From contig CANTFL010001352.1 of the NCBI GenBank assembly GCA_947650285.1, positions 62,001-126,000 on the forward strand: a stretch of 64,000 bases of DNA, read 5' to 3'. The DNA is from Hyaloperonospora brassicae (taxonomy: Eukaryota; Oomycota; Peronosporomycetes; Peronosporales; Peronosporaceae). A program made the position numbers and the translations under genes. The notes under the pieces are model-generated. The model saw nothing but the letters and a program-made list of their open reading frames with translations, ran no database searches and was not told the DNA's origin. Of this stretch, positions 34,901-49,710 are shown in pieces (position 1 is the first letter of the stretch; each line of letters opens with the position of its first letter).

Positions 34901-37900
34901 CCTAACATAAGATCAGATTTATATGATGTTCGCGAACATTATATGATATTAAGTGGATAAGTGAAGTCATCACACTTGATGTCATTATGCAACATGTTTG
35001 CACAGTAGTTTTCATTTATTAAAAAAATCCGACTTGCCCTATTTAACAGTTTATTTGATCAAATCTTTTCTAAGCGATGCAAACCTTTCGCATTTAATTT
35101 TAATTTTTATCGTACATCTCCTAATTTAAAAGCAACATGATGATTAGTGTAATACTCCACATTTTAGATAAGTAACCTAAATATTGGTAGCAGCTTTTAT
35201 AGGTCAAGGGTTTAGATTTGATGTATGATATTAGTCTAAAGTGTTAATTTTACAAGTCCTGTCGATAAGAATATAAACGTCTGTGGTGGGTCTGTCTTTG
35301 CCCGATAGAAGAGAATGAAGAGAACATGCAATTTTACATATTCTCGGTTCTATTGGTTCCCGAATCCGACAGCTGTCAAAGTCATTGCGCCAAAAACATA
35401 CATCTCGTATGTACAATGTGCATTCCTATAACAAAACAAAGGAAATCGTTTATGCGCACATCGTGGTAGATATTGCACAGCAGCAAAATGTTTGTCCTTA
35501 AGTTTAGAAATATTACGTAGCGATTTGCGCGAAATACTATTTTTTCCGAAACTTAGCACATATATAGTCCGCTGATACGAAATGATAGTATCTAACATTT
35601 GTTTGTATATTGGATTACCCGCCGGTTGGCTATAAAAATCGTACGATGGTTATGAATTGCACGGACTCCAATTACGGCTACCCATCCTTTCAAGCAGCAC
35701 TTTATTTAAATATCCCTTTTTTTGCATTAAGTACTAATCATGGGCAAATATCTTCGTATAACCTGACAGGTATATCAAAGTGTGAGAAATATAAAAAAAG
35801 GATTATGAGAGCCTAGTCTATCGACGCTTACATAATACACAGGTCAGAATTGGGAGTTATCATTGTATTTACACAGATAATATGTCGCTTTTAGTAAAGT
35901 TGGCAAGTAAAAATATGCATGATAACATGATAGTTTAGCTATACTTGTAAATTATCGTTTTCCAATCAGTAAATTACTCCAGTATTTTTTTAAATCCAGA
36001 TGTCGATTAGAATTGAGTCTTATTGTCTGAAAATGATCCAAAGTTGACATTTATATATACGGTGAATTTTGTCTACAAAGAGGTAAATACATAATGCAAT
36101 ACTTTCTGATTCTTATCTTCTACGCATTTCTTACTTTAAGTTTTGTATGCTGATTTTTAGTAATAAAGAACGTATTAGAATTAAAATGTAGCGCTGTAAG
36201 TGATCTAGTATTATGACTTTGTAAATTGTGAGAATTCATTTCCGCAATTATTAATATTCTGCGTAGCTATTTAATATGAAACTTTTTAGCCTATGAGCAA
36301 GTCTGTGCTGACGTGTAAACAAATTCGGTATCTTCGCAGTAAATTAGAAAATACATATCTAAATGTATAATGCTCTACATTTTTGAATATTTATGATTGC
36401 AGGCCCGCCATGATAACAATAACGATCCTTTGGAAGGTCGTATTTGATGTTCGAAGTCAGCAGTTTGGCAACCATTCGATAACCTTTAGGAGCTCGATCT
36501 TACATGAATACACAATTTGTAAGTTTCACTATGTTTGCCCTCACCTATGTAAAAAGGTTTTTTTGTGCGAAGTCAAGGTAACATTGTACATAGGCCACAT
36601 TTAACAAATAGACATCTGACACAACAAGATGGTCATATTTATCCTAGAATAACATATGCAATAGCACGAAGCAATATTTTATCTAAGAATTCATTTTACT
36701 ACATAATTTGAAAGATTGATTACAGGGATTAATTAGATACGGTCATTATTTATCGATCGCAATAATATTTTGGAATCCGGGTATATGTGGCCATAAAACA
36801 GCAGAATCAAAATATTTGTCACTGAAATAAGTCGTTAATCGTCTGCTAAATTTGCCCAATTTTCTTACCATAAAAATTTTATACCGCAGTTAATATAGTA
36901 CATATTTTTATAGTAATAAATAGTTAAGAATATTAAATTCTAAAGGTTGTCGACGGATTTAGCAAGATGATAATGATTTACTCAAAGGTAATTTTGAAAA
37001 GACTACATTTTCACGAATTAAATGTATAAAAACATCTATAGTAGCTTAACGAATCCTAAATATTGTTCATGGTATTCCCTTTCTATTTACTCGTTTAATA
37101 TCATTGTTTGACAAAAAAAACCTCTCTAATGTTCAGCTGATATCACGTACAAATGGTTAATATATATAATTTGTAAATAATTCAATGACCTACATTTCTG
37201 ACGGTCTATATAACATTGTTTTTCAAACTTTAAAGTATTAATCCCAAAACAAACTTTATACCCTTGCCTAATCCATATTTAGTAGGTTCTTAATGAACTT
37301 GTTTATTGAGCGCGTAAAAAAAAGAACCTTAATTAACCACGACATTCGCTAAGCTATCAAGTTGCATAGCTATAGCCTTTTGATGAAAAAAGCTTAGTGA
37401 AGTTACTGAAGTCAATTGATCTATATTGGTATAAAATATATATTCTAGTGTGTTTCTAAGGTTAAAGGCTTGCCTTAGAGATCAACAAATTGAGGATATC
37501 ACTTTATTGACAATATAGTATATTAGAATGATCAGTGGGAAGTTGTGGTCAGTTTTAGTGAGAAATATCACCCTTTTTTCAATCCTTCATTAACTATCTT
37601 TTGACCAGAAGCTTTTATTTTAACGTCAATAGGCATCCAGGATACTGGGAGGCTGCTCACATAGAAATCTCATAGTCCGCAGCGAGCATAAACGCCTCAG
37701 AATGTGAAAGAGTTTGTATGTCATCATCATAGTTAAGTAATACACCAAAGATTTAGCAGATTCCTGACAAAACTTAGTGGTTGCACGTATTATATCAGGG
37801 TCTAATATGAATAAAACGAAAATTGGATCATCATTGCGCAAGCGCTTACATTCGATTCCGAATTCAGTGTAATAAAAAAGCAATTTGAGCCCAAATTATA

Positions 37901-40900
37901 ATCATTATTTGAAATTATTCTATCGAACCCATCGTCATTAAAGCACTCAAAACTAAATTTAATAATACATTTATCTATGTAATGTGCCACGTATCTAAAA
38001 TTACGATTAGTCTGTTCCACACTTATTAGAACACCAAACAAAAAAATGCTGAATTTATTACTTAATTTTAAAACAAGACTTTCAGATTCTATTGGTACTG
38101 TAATTTTTATTCTTCGATCGCAAAATCGATAGTAGCGTCAAAATAGACGAAATTGTGGTTTCGTGATAAAAAAAGTGATTATGAGGCTGCCAGAAGATAC
38201 TCACGTACAACAACAAACCAGATTTGATTGGAAATGTATCACAGCATGGTCGACGCATCGCAAAAAATGCTAATATGAGATGGTTAAATAAATCTAGTTT
38301 TTGATAATTGACTAGCTGGCGTCAAATGAGCTGTATATCTATCTAGTGGGAGAGAGGTTGAGCACTGGCTTCAAGATTTTTGTGCCGCTGGGCTTACAAT
38401 CTTATATAGTGAAAAGTTATATTAATATTTTCAAGATTAGATTTCTAGGTATGCATCGCAATATTCGCTTAGCCCCGAAAGCGTAAGAATTATCATAGAT
38501 TAGCAAAAAGATTTACGTTGGTATCACTATATGACACCCGATTTACTTTTACATGTAACGATATATGACTAAGGGTACATAAAAACAACAGCGACAAATA
38601 CAAAGAGCCATACAAATCTTTCTTTTCAAGCCCCGAAATTTGAAAGCATGACGTCACCTCCCTCGACTACTCCAAATAGGCCCATTGCCTTGCAACTAGA
38701 TCTCTTTATAAATTTGTGTGATACACAGGTAAATTACTCCAACATAATAAATCTATATCGGAGAAGTAGCACAAGTTTTTTAACGCGTTCGTGATAAAAG
38801 ATATATGCATGGCAATATGTTTGAGCAAAGTAAGCGTTCATAACTATTCGGGGTTTGGCATGACTTGATGAAGATGTTAATGGCAATTATTTGCAAGCGT
38901 GCAATTTTTTTAACTATTTTTGAATCAATATGGTCGTCGGGCGAAAGCCAAAAGATATGATACTCGCTGACCTATGAGTTTGTGATAGATAATAAAAATA
39001 ATAGAATAATATATGAGCATGTATAAATCAACCAGTTATCTATTAATTTGTTTAAGCATGGTAACCGAAATGAAAACTACTAGGTTCACGCAATTTATCA
39101 ATTCGAAGTCTACAACTCAGCGCTAAAACGATGAACCCTTAAAATATTTGAAGAAGATTTCCGATTAGTGCGGACAAAAATTGTGTTTAAAATATTGTTG
39201 TTTAATGTGGCGAAGCATAGTAGGGAGTGATTATTAAAGGTATTGATTAATGTGAAGTGTTTTGTATGGAGTGTGTATCTACCTTATAGTGCTCCAGGAG
39301 AAAATTTATACTAAGTTCAATGCCGACAAATATTTGTGAGTTGGCCAGTGTAAATAAGACATTGTTATTATCTTACTACACTGGCCGTTTCGTACATAAA
39401 TTTATATTCAGCGGACTATATCCCTATATACTGACAAGGAGGTAAATAAATCGAAATAGTATATAAACGTATGATGGCTGCAATATAGTATCTCCCTGTC
39501 GTTTCTAGATTGAATTGTGGAAGCATAGATGTTAATTATTACATTCGTAACGCGATCGTAGATTGTGCAGATTAAATTTAACGTAGAATAGACGTTTATT
39601 GTAGAAACGATCGGAAATTCACAACCATACTTCATTAATAATCGCTTTTTGCGTTACTTAAGAATCAGCCAGTATCTGATCCGCCATCGGTAAGTATGCT
39701 AGTACAAAAATCGCAAAGTGACCTCTCAGCATCGATACACGATAGATCATCACACCACAATATATTTATTAATTTGTAATTCAATTTAAAACTTTTTTAT
39801 TTATAATCATCTTTTATGATGTAACATAATTACCATAAATTTTGTTAGACATTTAATATTGAGTCGATCATACTTGTTCAGCCGTAGGGTATACGACGCC
39901 CATCACTTAATTATTTGTAAATTAATCAGCCGTGTCTGAGCCTAATCTGATACAATTACGCGCTACTGGTAGGGGTAGTTTTCTACGTAGATAGCAATAA
40001 GTTTTAACTGAGGTCGTGAATAAGAGACAAGTGACAGACAATATAGAGGCTTTGGGAGACCTTTTCGTTTTTTAATAAATCTTTCAATTATATTTCGTCG
40101 CTGAAGATATACTATAAATTCTGCTTTATTTAATTGAGCAACACTTTTATATTATGTAATAATGCATTTGCTCTGGATTTAGGTGTCATCATTATAAAAC
40201 TTTGTCAATCGGAAAGCTCCATAGAGTCTGCAACTCTCGCACGCGCATTAGACCTGAAAAAGCTTAAACATTGTTAATATATGCTAGATAAGATACTAAA
40301 ATGGTTTTATATTACCTACAGGTCGATGGGCGGCAGGATAAAGATTATTAATTACGAAATTAACTTCCAAAATCACCGAATGTACCATTGCTTAATGATC
40401 AAAGATAGTGTGTTTCTCACTAACCTGTAAGGTTGCAATTAGCTGATGACATATGCTTTTTCAACACCTTACAATATACCTATGCGTCGATTAGGGTCAC
40501 ATTTTGGCATATACATCGCACCGAATGCGATTAGAATCGGTGCAGGTAGCAGTAGGCAAGTTATATATGGCTATATGGCAATATTACTGCTTTTATATCG
40601 ATATTGTTGCAAATTGCATCGACACGACTTTCGTATAAATTACAATCGGATATTGAAAATCAATCGATTGATACACTGCATGATGATACACCTACACCCT
40701 ATTTCCAAAACGACAAAAATATAAGTCCTTTGTAAAAAACAGATTTTTTTAATATCTTTTTTATTTTTGATGCGTTCATAAGTTCGACACAGCTAATTAT
40801 CGTTAGTCGACCTATCCCCAATTATCAGGCCATTGGGTGAGGTATAGATGGTGTAATCTTATTAAAATTGTATCATTAACACCTGTACCTGCGCTGACCA

Positions 40901-43900
40901 TATTTGTTTTGCAAAGAATTTATCTGTAGTTGATACGCAACTTGTACTCTTAGGCGCCATCCAAATTTTTTAATATTTCATGACTTTCACTATAGTAATG
41001 TAAATGATCACAACTCCGCAAAAATTCATTAATCCGACAAAAAGAATTTTTCCTCATATATGCAAGGGTAGACAAATATAAGAATGACATAGATTGAATA
41101 TATTACATATTTATCATTTAGCACTTTCAACGCAAAACGAAGCCTACGTTATGAGCGCATGTGTTACCATAGTCTAATCTGCAGATATGCCTGATGGTCA
41201 TACAAATGTCCAGGACAAGAAACACTATGTTGCATAACGTATACGATTCCAGAAATGCTGCTATTTCCGTATTGTCTTTTTTATCAATTTGATCACATTA
41301 TACATAAATTCAAATGCATATGCACTGTAACGTCCACAACAAAAATCATTGCACTATCCTGCAGCATTTCAGATAATTATTCTTAAGCGAGCGGACGATA
41401 TGTAATTTACGGTATACGAACCCAATCAAACTCTTGAACACCTCGATAATAACATCGCCTAATCTTTTCGCTATATCCAGTCAATTTATTGAAATTTTTT
41501 TATTTGGGTATGTTCGCAGCAGCAAATTAGCAAAACATGAGCATTTAATCGTTGATTTCAGTCAGCACTGTACCGGCAGTTTCTATAGAAAAGTAACCAT
41601 TGATTATTTTCTTCTAGTCGGAGTTTGTTACAGTCAAACAACTTAACGCGTATATCATCAGAAACCCATCTGGTGCGCGATTTATTGCTGCAATTCTTAA
41701 GCTAACTATGTGCCTTGGCTACCTTTAAGTCAGTGATATACAATTGTAAGAAAAAAGCCCGCATTGATTATTTACAAACTCACGTAACAAATCACTCCTT
41801 CATTCTCATTACTAAGATCAACTGGGAATTAGATACCACTCGAATTGACATGCCCTCTGTAGCGGTTGAAAATGACTAGTGTGAGGCGGGGCTAGTAAGG
41901 ATATTTAAAATTTTAAACAAAGGTGATCTTCGATATTTAATTAAACACATAATAAATGCCTTGATTACAAAGAAATATAATTCTGCTGCGATTGCGTGAC
42001 TCTTGAGGCATCCTTTTGGCTGAACGTCTGATGCGTCGATGGTAAAATATAAATGCATGATAGATAGAGCCTCACATGATTATTCGTGAAGTAACCTTAC
42101 TAAAAAATTTATAAGATAGGATTATGAGTCAAGTTTTTGCTAGCACTTGAAGGTATCACGGCCTATCCTGTTTTTATATATATGCCCAAATCTTGCACAT
42201 GATATTTTGCACCTAAGTATCTTCCATAATTTTTTTGGATCGATCCGTAGAAAAAAATGCTGAAAGCATTTGCCCAATTCAGCAAAAAGCAACAGCATTG
42301 TTTTTCTCGTCATTTAAAGTCAAAATGTTATTTCGCAGCAGCAATTCAATTTAATCGACTGTCTCCGTCTTGAATTAGAATCCTTCGATATCTGATTACT
42401 AGATATATATCGCACAATAAATTGAGAATGAAAGAAGCGATAATGGCGATTAATGCTTAAACAGATATATAATCAAACTCTACAACAATATGGTCATGCT
42501 GCACATGATATAGCAATAAAAACAGCAACAATGGCGTCGAATGCAAAGAGATCTTTTTAAATCCTCTACAACAATGACGTGAAATTGAACTATGGAGAGA
42601 CCGACGGGTAGCATTGATAAGATTGAACGCATGTCCTAATGCATCGGTTATTATCTGCTCCACCTCTCAACACGAGCGCCTGTGTTGTTTAATCAGATGA
42701 GAGTATCTACTCTGAATGCAATCATATTATGGCGTTGGCTAATCGGTCGAAAATCAGGAGTATTTTACGCGTACACACTACTTTTGGCTTTGTATGTGAA
42801 ACAAAATCTGTTATCCTGTAAAATTATCATGTCCTCTCACTTATTAAAAGAACCGGCATAAGCTACTACAATAGAGCTTCCTTCTTTCCTAGTTTCATTT
42901 TTCTGTACCTGAGGCCAGAGAGGATTGTGCTTCACAGAATGGTGGCTACGGCCTGTCATGAGCGCCAACAGATCGATACACAATACAGTGAAAAGTATTT
43001 CGCATCCAACTATTATCTCTCTTTTAGCGAACTCTTTTACAATACAAAGACGAATCGATTGGTGTGAATCTGTGGTATAAATTTAACGTAGTCGGAGTTC
43101 GTGACGTAATCATAACCGTAAATTTAAGCGAAGAAGGATTGGCAAAGTTTTCTTTATGTATTTTATAGGCAAGTGAAACTGGTTGCATAGATTACGTGCC
43201 TTTACAAGCTCTACTACAATTAGAATGATAATAATATGACTGCAAACGTCATCATGCATACTTAAATTTAAATGCCCACTGCTTGTATTTTAATGATTAA
43301 TAAAGCTTTGTATGGTAATATGCCTTGTTTAAAGCAACAAAGCGGTCTAAGGTATCACGATTAAGCAATTTATCATGCGTATTGCCCATCAAAATGCGAG
43401 CTTGCCGAAATATTAATAAACCTCGAGCATACCGCATGCCTTGATATATGCTCGCTTTTGTTATCAGAATGAATGTGGCAATTATGTCCTTGCCATCGAC
43501 GAGATTTTTACCCATTATATGCACTTTCTCGTACTTAATTTGCACATATTGTAAATAGGTACGCCATCGATACATAAACCTAGCTAAACCCACAATGTTG
43601 GGATCGGCAAAATAATGGATAAACTAGCTCAACAATCATAATATGTAAAATGAGTTACCGTATAATTTAATTTGCATTTACCGCATATAATTTTACTTAC
43701 GAGTATTAATTAAATATATTGCATGATTAGAAACAGTTATATAAATTTATGCAGGCTACACGCGATTTATCATCGAGGATGAGGTTATATAGCGAGAGCT
43801 TTAATGATATAATATTTAGGTACCTCCTATTGTAGTAAGCTGATATCAAATACTTCATGTTTTTAATTGCTTGACACAGGTTAGAATACAAGACGTGGTG

Positions 43901-45990
43901 GTATATATAAATGTATTGAAAACAAGGTACTTATGATCGATAGTAGCATCGCTCCTCTCCAATTTAAAGCCACGAAGCGAAAACACTTAATAAAAATATC
44001 TCATTGTTATCACGCAGAAGGCGCTGACCATTCTGCGCCCAATTTGCGCCCAATTTTTCATGTAAACGGTACTGTGCAAAAAATTACATTGGTACCGCTA
44101 TCATTGCACCGCGAAGTACTTAATCTGCTAGTAGTCCATAGAGGTGAAAGTAAAAATATATGGCAAATATATACGTAAACATTACTTGTTAGATTGCCAT
44201 GTTTTCTGATACATTAATCGTACCAAAATGCTCAGTAGGCTGTCGGACTTAAGCCTTAACGTTTCAGTTCGAAATTGAATTGGCTGCCGCACTACTTCAG
44301 TGCTTTTTTACATCTTTAAGCGCGACCCTTCACAAAATTTTACCAAGTTCACTATATTAAACAGCCGTGATTTGAAATAAACACTTCCCTTTACTCGTGG
44401 GTGAAATTGGTCTAATATAGTTATCGACGATATCATAGCTAAACAAGCAGCTTTCATAGGCAATTTGCTAGCTGATGTGATATCGATATACCCACTGCAC
44501 TAACAACGCCTTCTTCGATCATCTCGGGTACGTAGAAAAATGTTCAATATATATTTTTGCGTTGTTGACAGTAGCCTTTCTGCGTTGATATGGTGACTGC
44601 ACCTTAATTTTCAGCAAGAATTCGATTTTTGCCAAAACGTTTTGACACATATCTCCCTTCATCATATGGTGTACCGGATCTGTTTACGGCACATTTTTGA
44701 GAGCAATTTACTCTGCTTCTGCAGCACTTCATGAAACAATGTAATAATTATTTTACATTAATAACTGTTGGCAAAACAATCGTACGTCACCATAGCTATC
44801 GAAACCAACTGTAAATTTTTGTAATGTCAGCGAATTTTAGGGGGCAGAAAAAATAAATTGCTGATCGGGGATGACAAATTGTTTTGTGAGATATAGTTGC
44901 CTTTTCATCGCGAAATACCTAAACTTCGTTCATTTAATCCTGTTTCGTCGTAAAACAATCCATGTCGGCGGCGTATTTTAGAATACGAGATGGCCATATA
45001 AAAACGGTATAGATATGATGTACTGTCCGGGCCGCAATCTTCCTATCAATATGAAGCATTAAAGAGTTCGCAAGGTTGTATTATCGACTAAGATTAACCC
45101 TGCCCAAAACGTTTGATAACTTCCGTAAAGAATCCTTGCGGAACAAAAGTCTACGACAACTAGTACAAAAAAAATTATTTTTAAAAACTAAACGTGCACA
45201 GCATCTCATTAAGAAAGGAATAGTGCAATTGATCATTAGCCTTCCGGTACGAAGAAGTGTGACCATACTATGAAAACCACTCAAGCGGACGGCTTACATG
45301 CGGCGTCTGACTTTCCACCCCGGCCGAGAGACATCTCACCACTGAAAACCATCCCTGGGTTCTCACAAGGCTACGTCGTATGCGTCATCGCCAAGAGTCG
45401 CTTCAATTGCTGGATAATATGGTGAATACTCGCCGACCTATTACAATTCTAACTTATGTATAGATAAAGATGCGTAAGGTAAAGTAATTGAGCTGCGGTT
45501 CCCGACGGGTGACACCTGGTTCAAATCAAACCTTATTCTCTCCGATGGAAGGCTAAATCTTCATTTTCTTTCCAGGCCACAAACCCCCTCATCGTTTATC
45601 CCCCTTCGCAGCCTTTGACACGCGCGCTTTTTAAATTAACTTTATTTTGGTCAACCTCACAAAACAGGCACCCTCTCGCAAGTAAAAACCTGAAAAATAT
45701 CTTACCCTTCCACGCGCACGTAACGTCATTATAAAAAAAAGATGGAGCCATGGTAGACCAAGCTCGACTTCCTCGAAACCCGCCATTGAAGTCAGTTCCT
45801 GGTTTTTGATCTGCAAACCTAGTAGGGATCACCATTATTAAATTGAGCATTAACGCACTCTCATTTCGGCCCAAATAGAAATGGTGTGAGGTTGTTATAT
45901 AAAATTGGTACGAATGTATCAATTATTTAATTTTGTCGATTTAGAAAATATGCCTTTAACGTCACTCGAGAAGAGGTGATGTTGACAGAA
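28991..45990. other. AT-rich gene desert (17 kb)
   Basis: Composition is uniformly AT-rich with stops in all six frames. The longest frames are about 108 codons and carry no recognisable domain. No splice-consistent exon series, tRNA or repeat array was found by reading. A mildly GC-richer island at about 45290-45800 has pieces that look coding-like but are not identifiable. Ancient unrecognisable transposon sequence is the most likely content. Confidence 0.6.
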
Positions 45991-46342
45991 TGTTACCCTC
46001 GAGGGAAAATTTCTTTGGTGCTCTACTGAATGGTTGATATAGACGTCACATCAACCAAATAAATTAACAATAGCCAATAGGCGCGCGCAATGGGTGGTGA
46101 GAAAGAAACCCACATAGGAGGATGTAGTTTAACTTAGTTAGACTAAGACAAAGGGAGTTTATCAAAAGAAACTTATATATATTAATATTAATGTTTTACT
46201 TTCCCCTTTTATAGAGCCACCGAATTTTGTTTACTTCCTTGCGCTTCCCCAGCCACATGTACGTGACGTCGAAAGTAGTCATCCTTTTGTTCGTTTAACA
46301 AAAGGTCTTACCAGTCATCCGGCAAGAGCGTACCTCGTTACA
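45991..46342 (+). repeat. Solo LTR or LTR relic, same family as 4205-4596, opposite orientation
   Basis: It begins TGTTACCCTCGAGGG and ends GCGTACCTCGTTACA. It shares with the first LTR (in element sense) a TTGGTTGATAT-like hairpin zone, the core GCGCAATGGGTGGTGAG, a TATATTAATATTAAT stretch and a GTTTTAC/TTCCCCTT block in the same order. Ends are imperfect (TGTTAC against TGTAAC) and no target duplication was found. Adjacent sequence contains no recognisable gag or pol. Confidence 0.72.
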
Positions 46343-47830
46343 TAGATTTACGATTTACAAAACCACTTCTGGAAAATAAGTCTGCTGACTCCGAATGTCG
46401 CGGACGTACTGCTCTGATAAGGCGGCTTACCGTAAAGCACACTGTGCACATATGGAGATGTCACGTACTCTATCTTCTCAATGTGACATCTTTTATCCCT
46501 GCATCATCCGGACACAGTTGCGCTTGATAATCTCGGTCAATTGTATAGTGGTGCAGTGACCGAGTGCAAGAGATTGGCGTTTCGAAGCCTGGCGACTTGA
46601 CGTCGTCTAACGCCTTCATCTTGATCCGCCTTATGTCAAGCTCGTCGGTCCGATGGTCCTCTGGGGGTGGATGTACATCATGACACATAGTGTCCTCTTT
46701 CAAATTTATTAGAAGGGTATTGAGATTCTCTTGAGCCAATTTCCACTCTATTCGTGTTGATTGCCTCCATTAGGTCCTATCGTTCCCTTAATCATTTGTT
46801 TTTGCATGCTTAAGATGTTGGTAGGTATTCTCTCATTTACTTTATCAACTTTTGCTAATTCTAGACTCGATTATTTTAGACCTTTGGGACACACGATCAA
46901 GTCATGCGTCTTCCGTAGACCCGTCCACGCGTATTATTATTTAAATTGAGATCTGAACTACGCGGCGATCCCTCAAAGCGCTCACTGTGTCGGGATGACG
47001 ACTTACGGGGGGGGCGGTACCCCGCCCGATGCCGCGTATAGACCTTAACTCACCTTGTGTACCCGTAGAATGGCGGATCGAAGTCTTCAGTAGACTCGAA
47101 AGGATACTCAGATATGTTATCCTTGGCAGAGATAGGCCTTGGGTCCCAATAGAATAATATTTAGTCGGTAGGAGAGTAGGCGACCACTCACCGACCCGTT
47201 TGAAAGTGTGCTCATAACCAGATCCGTCAGATATCTTGTCTCTTCTGACCTTTTCCTTTATGTTACAGGGATATGAACCTTCTGGTCTTCACTACTCTCC
47301 CTTACCACTGGGTTCAGAGGCCGTTTTTGATATCGGATCTTGAGGTGGAGTTGCTACTCGACGAACCCACACACTGAATACTTCGTGGGGTTATGATTTA
47401 ATTTGGTCTCTCCCCGCACCTGTCTTTAACGGAAGACCAAAGTCTATTCCTTTCCCGGAATAAGCATTTAGACTTACCAAGTTTCTTTGGCACGACGGAG
47501 TCGTTGCAAGGATATCGCAAATTGAGTAGTTATTGATATTGTTTTGTTTATAAAAGTCTGTACATCATCCTTACCCGGTGCACTGAATCTTAACGTAACT
47601 TTTCCGGAGTAGTTATACCTCGAGGGATCCAGGTCCGCCTTCAAGTGCCCGAATCCCACCACATGACTCGTGATCTATTCACTTATTAATAATTAATTAG
47701 TACATTTTTACAATCCTCCCATTACTCGGTCCCGTCGTTATTTCTTTTTTGCCGGCCCTTTCGATCCGGACTCCTCTGTCTCTTTTTTAGCGTTTCTTAA
47801 CGCCTGGACCCTACAAAACATTCTTAGCAT
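46343..47830 (-). other. GC-richer segment next to the LTR relic, transposon-like, unidentified
   Basis: Base composition is clearly less AT-rich than both flanks, with abrupt edges. Minus-strand frames of 62 codons (47662-47474, containing SRYNYSGKVTLRFSAP) and 89 codons (46739-46470) could be remains of one decayed protein, but several stops and frame changes lie between them. I do not recognise the family. Position next to an LTR suggests a retroelement body. Confidence 0.35.
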
Positions 47831-48996
47831 TCCTTGTCTTAGCCTTTGAATACGTTATGCTCATTCTTAACTTAACTAAAATGGTAAGATTTATAAGTAT
47901 GGTAAAATATGTAGACAATTTTATTCCTAAGGTAGATTATTTAGACGATCAATGACACAGATCAATAAACGACTTATTTTGTAGCTATCAATATAGGAAT
48001 CAGGATGGCTGGCGAATTTTCACACGTAATGATATACTACTTTAAAATTCGGTTTAATCGATTCTATAGTCATTAAAATATGTGAAAATCTTAACATCGG
48101 TAGTTTGTAACTAACAAGTATAAGACATTTGAAGGAATCTCAGAGGTATTCAGAAATGATAATGAACAAGCATGGCATTTTCTGTACATACGTGTGAAGA
48201 CGACGATAAGGTTTTTGGTTTATTTTAAACATGTAAATCGGTAGTATTATTAGCAGAAATTATCAAATTTATCGACCTTGTTCGTGAGTTAATTTGCGCC
48301 ATGTAACTCAAGTAATAACATTGATAGCATACTTGATCATTTAGACAGAAAGATTGGCATCGTACCATATAAGCAACAATTTTTGAGCTTCTACCTGGGG
48401 CAAAAAGGCCCTTCGGGTGCATAGTGTATTTATCAATGCGAAATGATTCCTATACGCCTTATTGTCTATGTCGCCATTTGCCAAAAATTATAAATGTGTG
48501 CATATGACATTAAGTAGATATTTTTAAAAATACTTCGTAGCGATAATTTTGATCATAACACTAGAGTGTCACTTACATGCGACCAACGCTCGCGCTTCTT
48601 TCGATATAGCATATTTCGCATCCTATGTATATGACTAGACAGTAGGGTAAATAGTCAGTATATACAGCCACCCAAATTACACACCTTTGAAGGACGGAAT
48701 AAACCAACACTACCACGGTATCTCAAGCACGGTATCGCCAACTTCAGTATTTTAGCAAAAGCAGTTATGCATGAGACACATCATGGCGATAGTGCTTAAA
48801 AATTGCGATAACAAAACCTAGCGATTGAATCCTAGTATAATAGCAAGAAAATAATGTCATGATGCAATTTTTACATCGAAGAAAATTTGATGTATAAACT
48901 GTTATCTCCAAGTAATGAACAGGGTAAAGGTAGGGAAGGCGTCCAGACGGCGATCCTAAGATTTATATTTTATTAACTTACTGCAGCGCTCACGTA
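47831..48996. other. AT-rich spacer
   Basis: No gene or repeat recognised. The longest frame is 65 codons. Confidence 0.5.
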
Positions 48997-49710
48997 CTTA
49001 GTGTCCGTCAATAATTAGTGTCGCACCGCACTTAGTGTCCTGGACACTAATTCACGTGTGAATCACATACTCGTCAAAGCTAAATTTACCACGAAGCGCG
49101 AAAAAATCGGAATTTCTCACACCCGCAAGGCCATGATTCGCTGCGTAATGTCGCTTGACGTCGACGGAAAGTGGCGTATTGAGCAATTGACACCCCAACT
49201 CCAAAAAATGTGAAGAAATTTCGTGCGAAATTTAATCACACACACAATAAGTTCAGTGCATTGGCAATTTCTTGGATTCTCCAAAAATAATTGGTATATC
49301 ACGAACGATCAGCTTCTCCATACAAAAATATTGGCCTAATTCGAATTAAGTATGTCGAAATGGTGCTTCTAAATGAAATACAACCAAAACACTTTCATTT
49401 TCGCCAAACTGAAGAGCAAATCATACACAGCCCCATGCTCGGCCTTCACCCCTGTAAAAACTGTAGGTCACTCACATTTCGCAAACTTAACTACGTGCCC
49501 ACAAAATTTGCGAATGTACCCTCGGCTTAATACCATCCAATTTGAGTTCAGTATTTATATTGTACTTACTGCCCACTTCGATACACAGTGGCGCAGACAC
49601 TGATTCTAATTTTGCTTAAAATAGTGTCATGGACACTATATTCTGTGCATGAAATTGAAGGGCACTACACATGAAATAGTGTCGCGGAAACTAAATACGA
49701 TGTCCACTGT
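48997..49710. mobile_element. Small element with clustered TAGTGTC/GACACTA termini (about 0.7 kb)
   Basis: The left end has TAGTGTC at 48999, 49016 and 49033. The third copy forms a palindrome with GACACTA (AGTGTCC-T-GGACACT). The right end repeats the palindrome (TAGTGTCATGGACACTA at 49622-49638) and has another TAGTGTC at 49678. Only frames of 61-79 codons exist inside, none recognised. Paired, multi-copy inverted termini flanking a short non-coding body fit a MITE or non-autonomous DNA element. Confidence 0.5.

Noticed and set aside
45480..45540. GGTTCAAATC box resembling a tRNA B-box
   Set aside because: No matching A-box at the right distance and no acceptor stem can be folded by eye.
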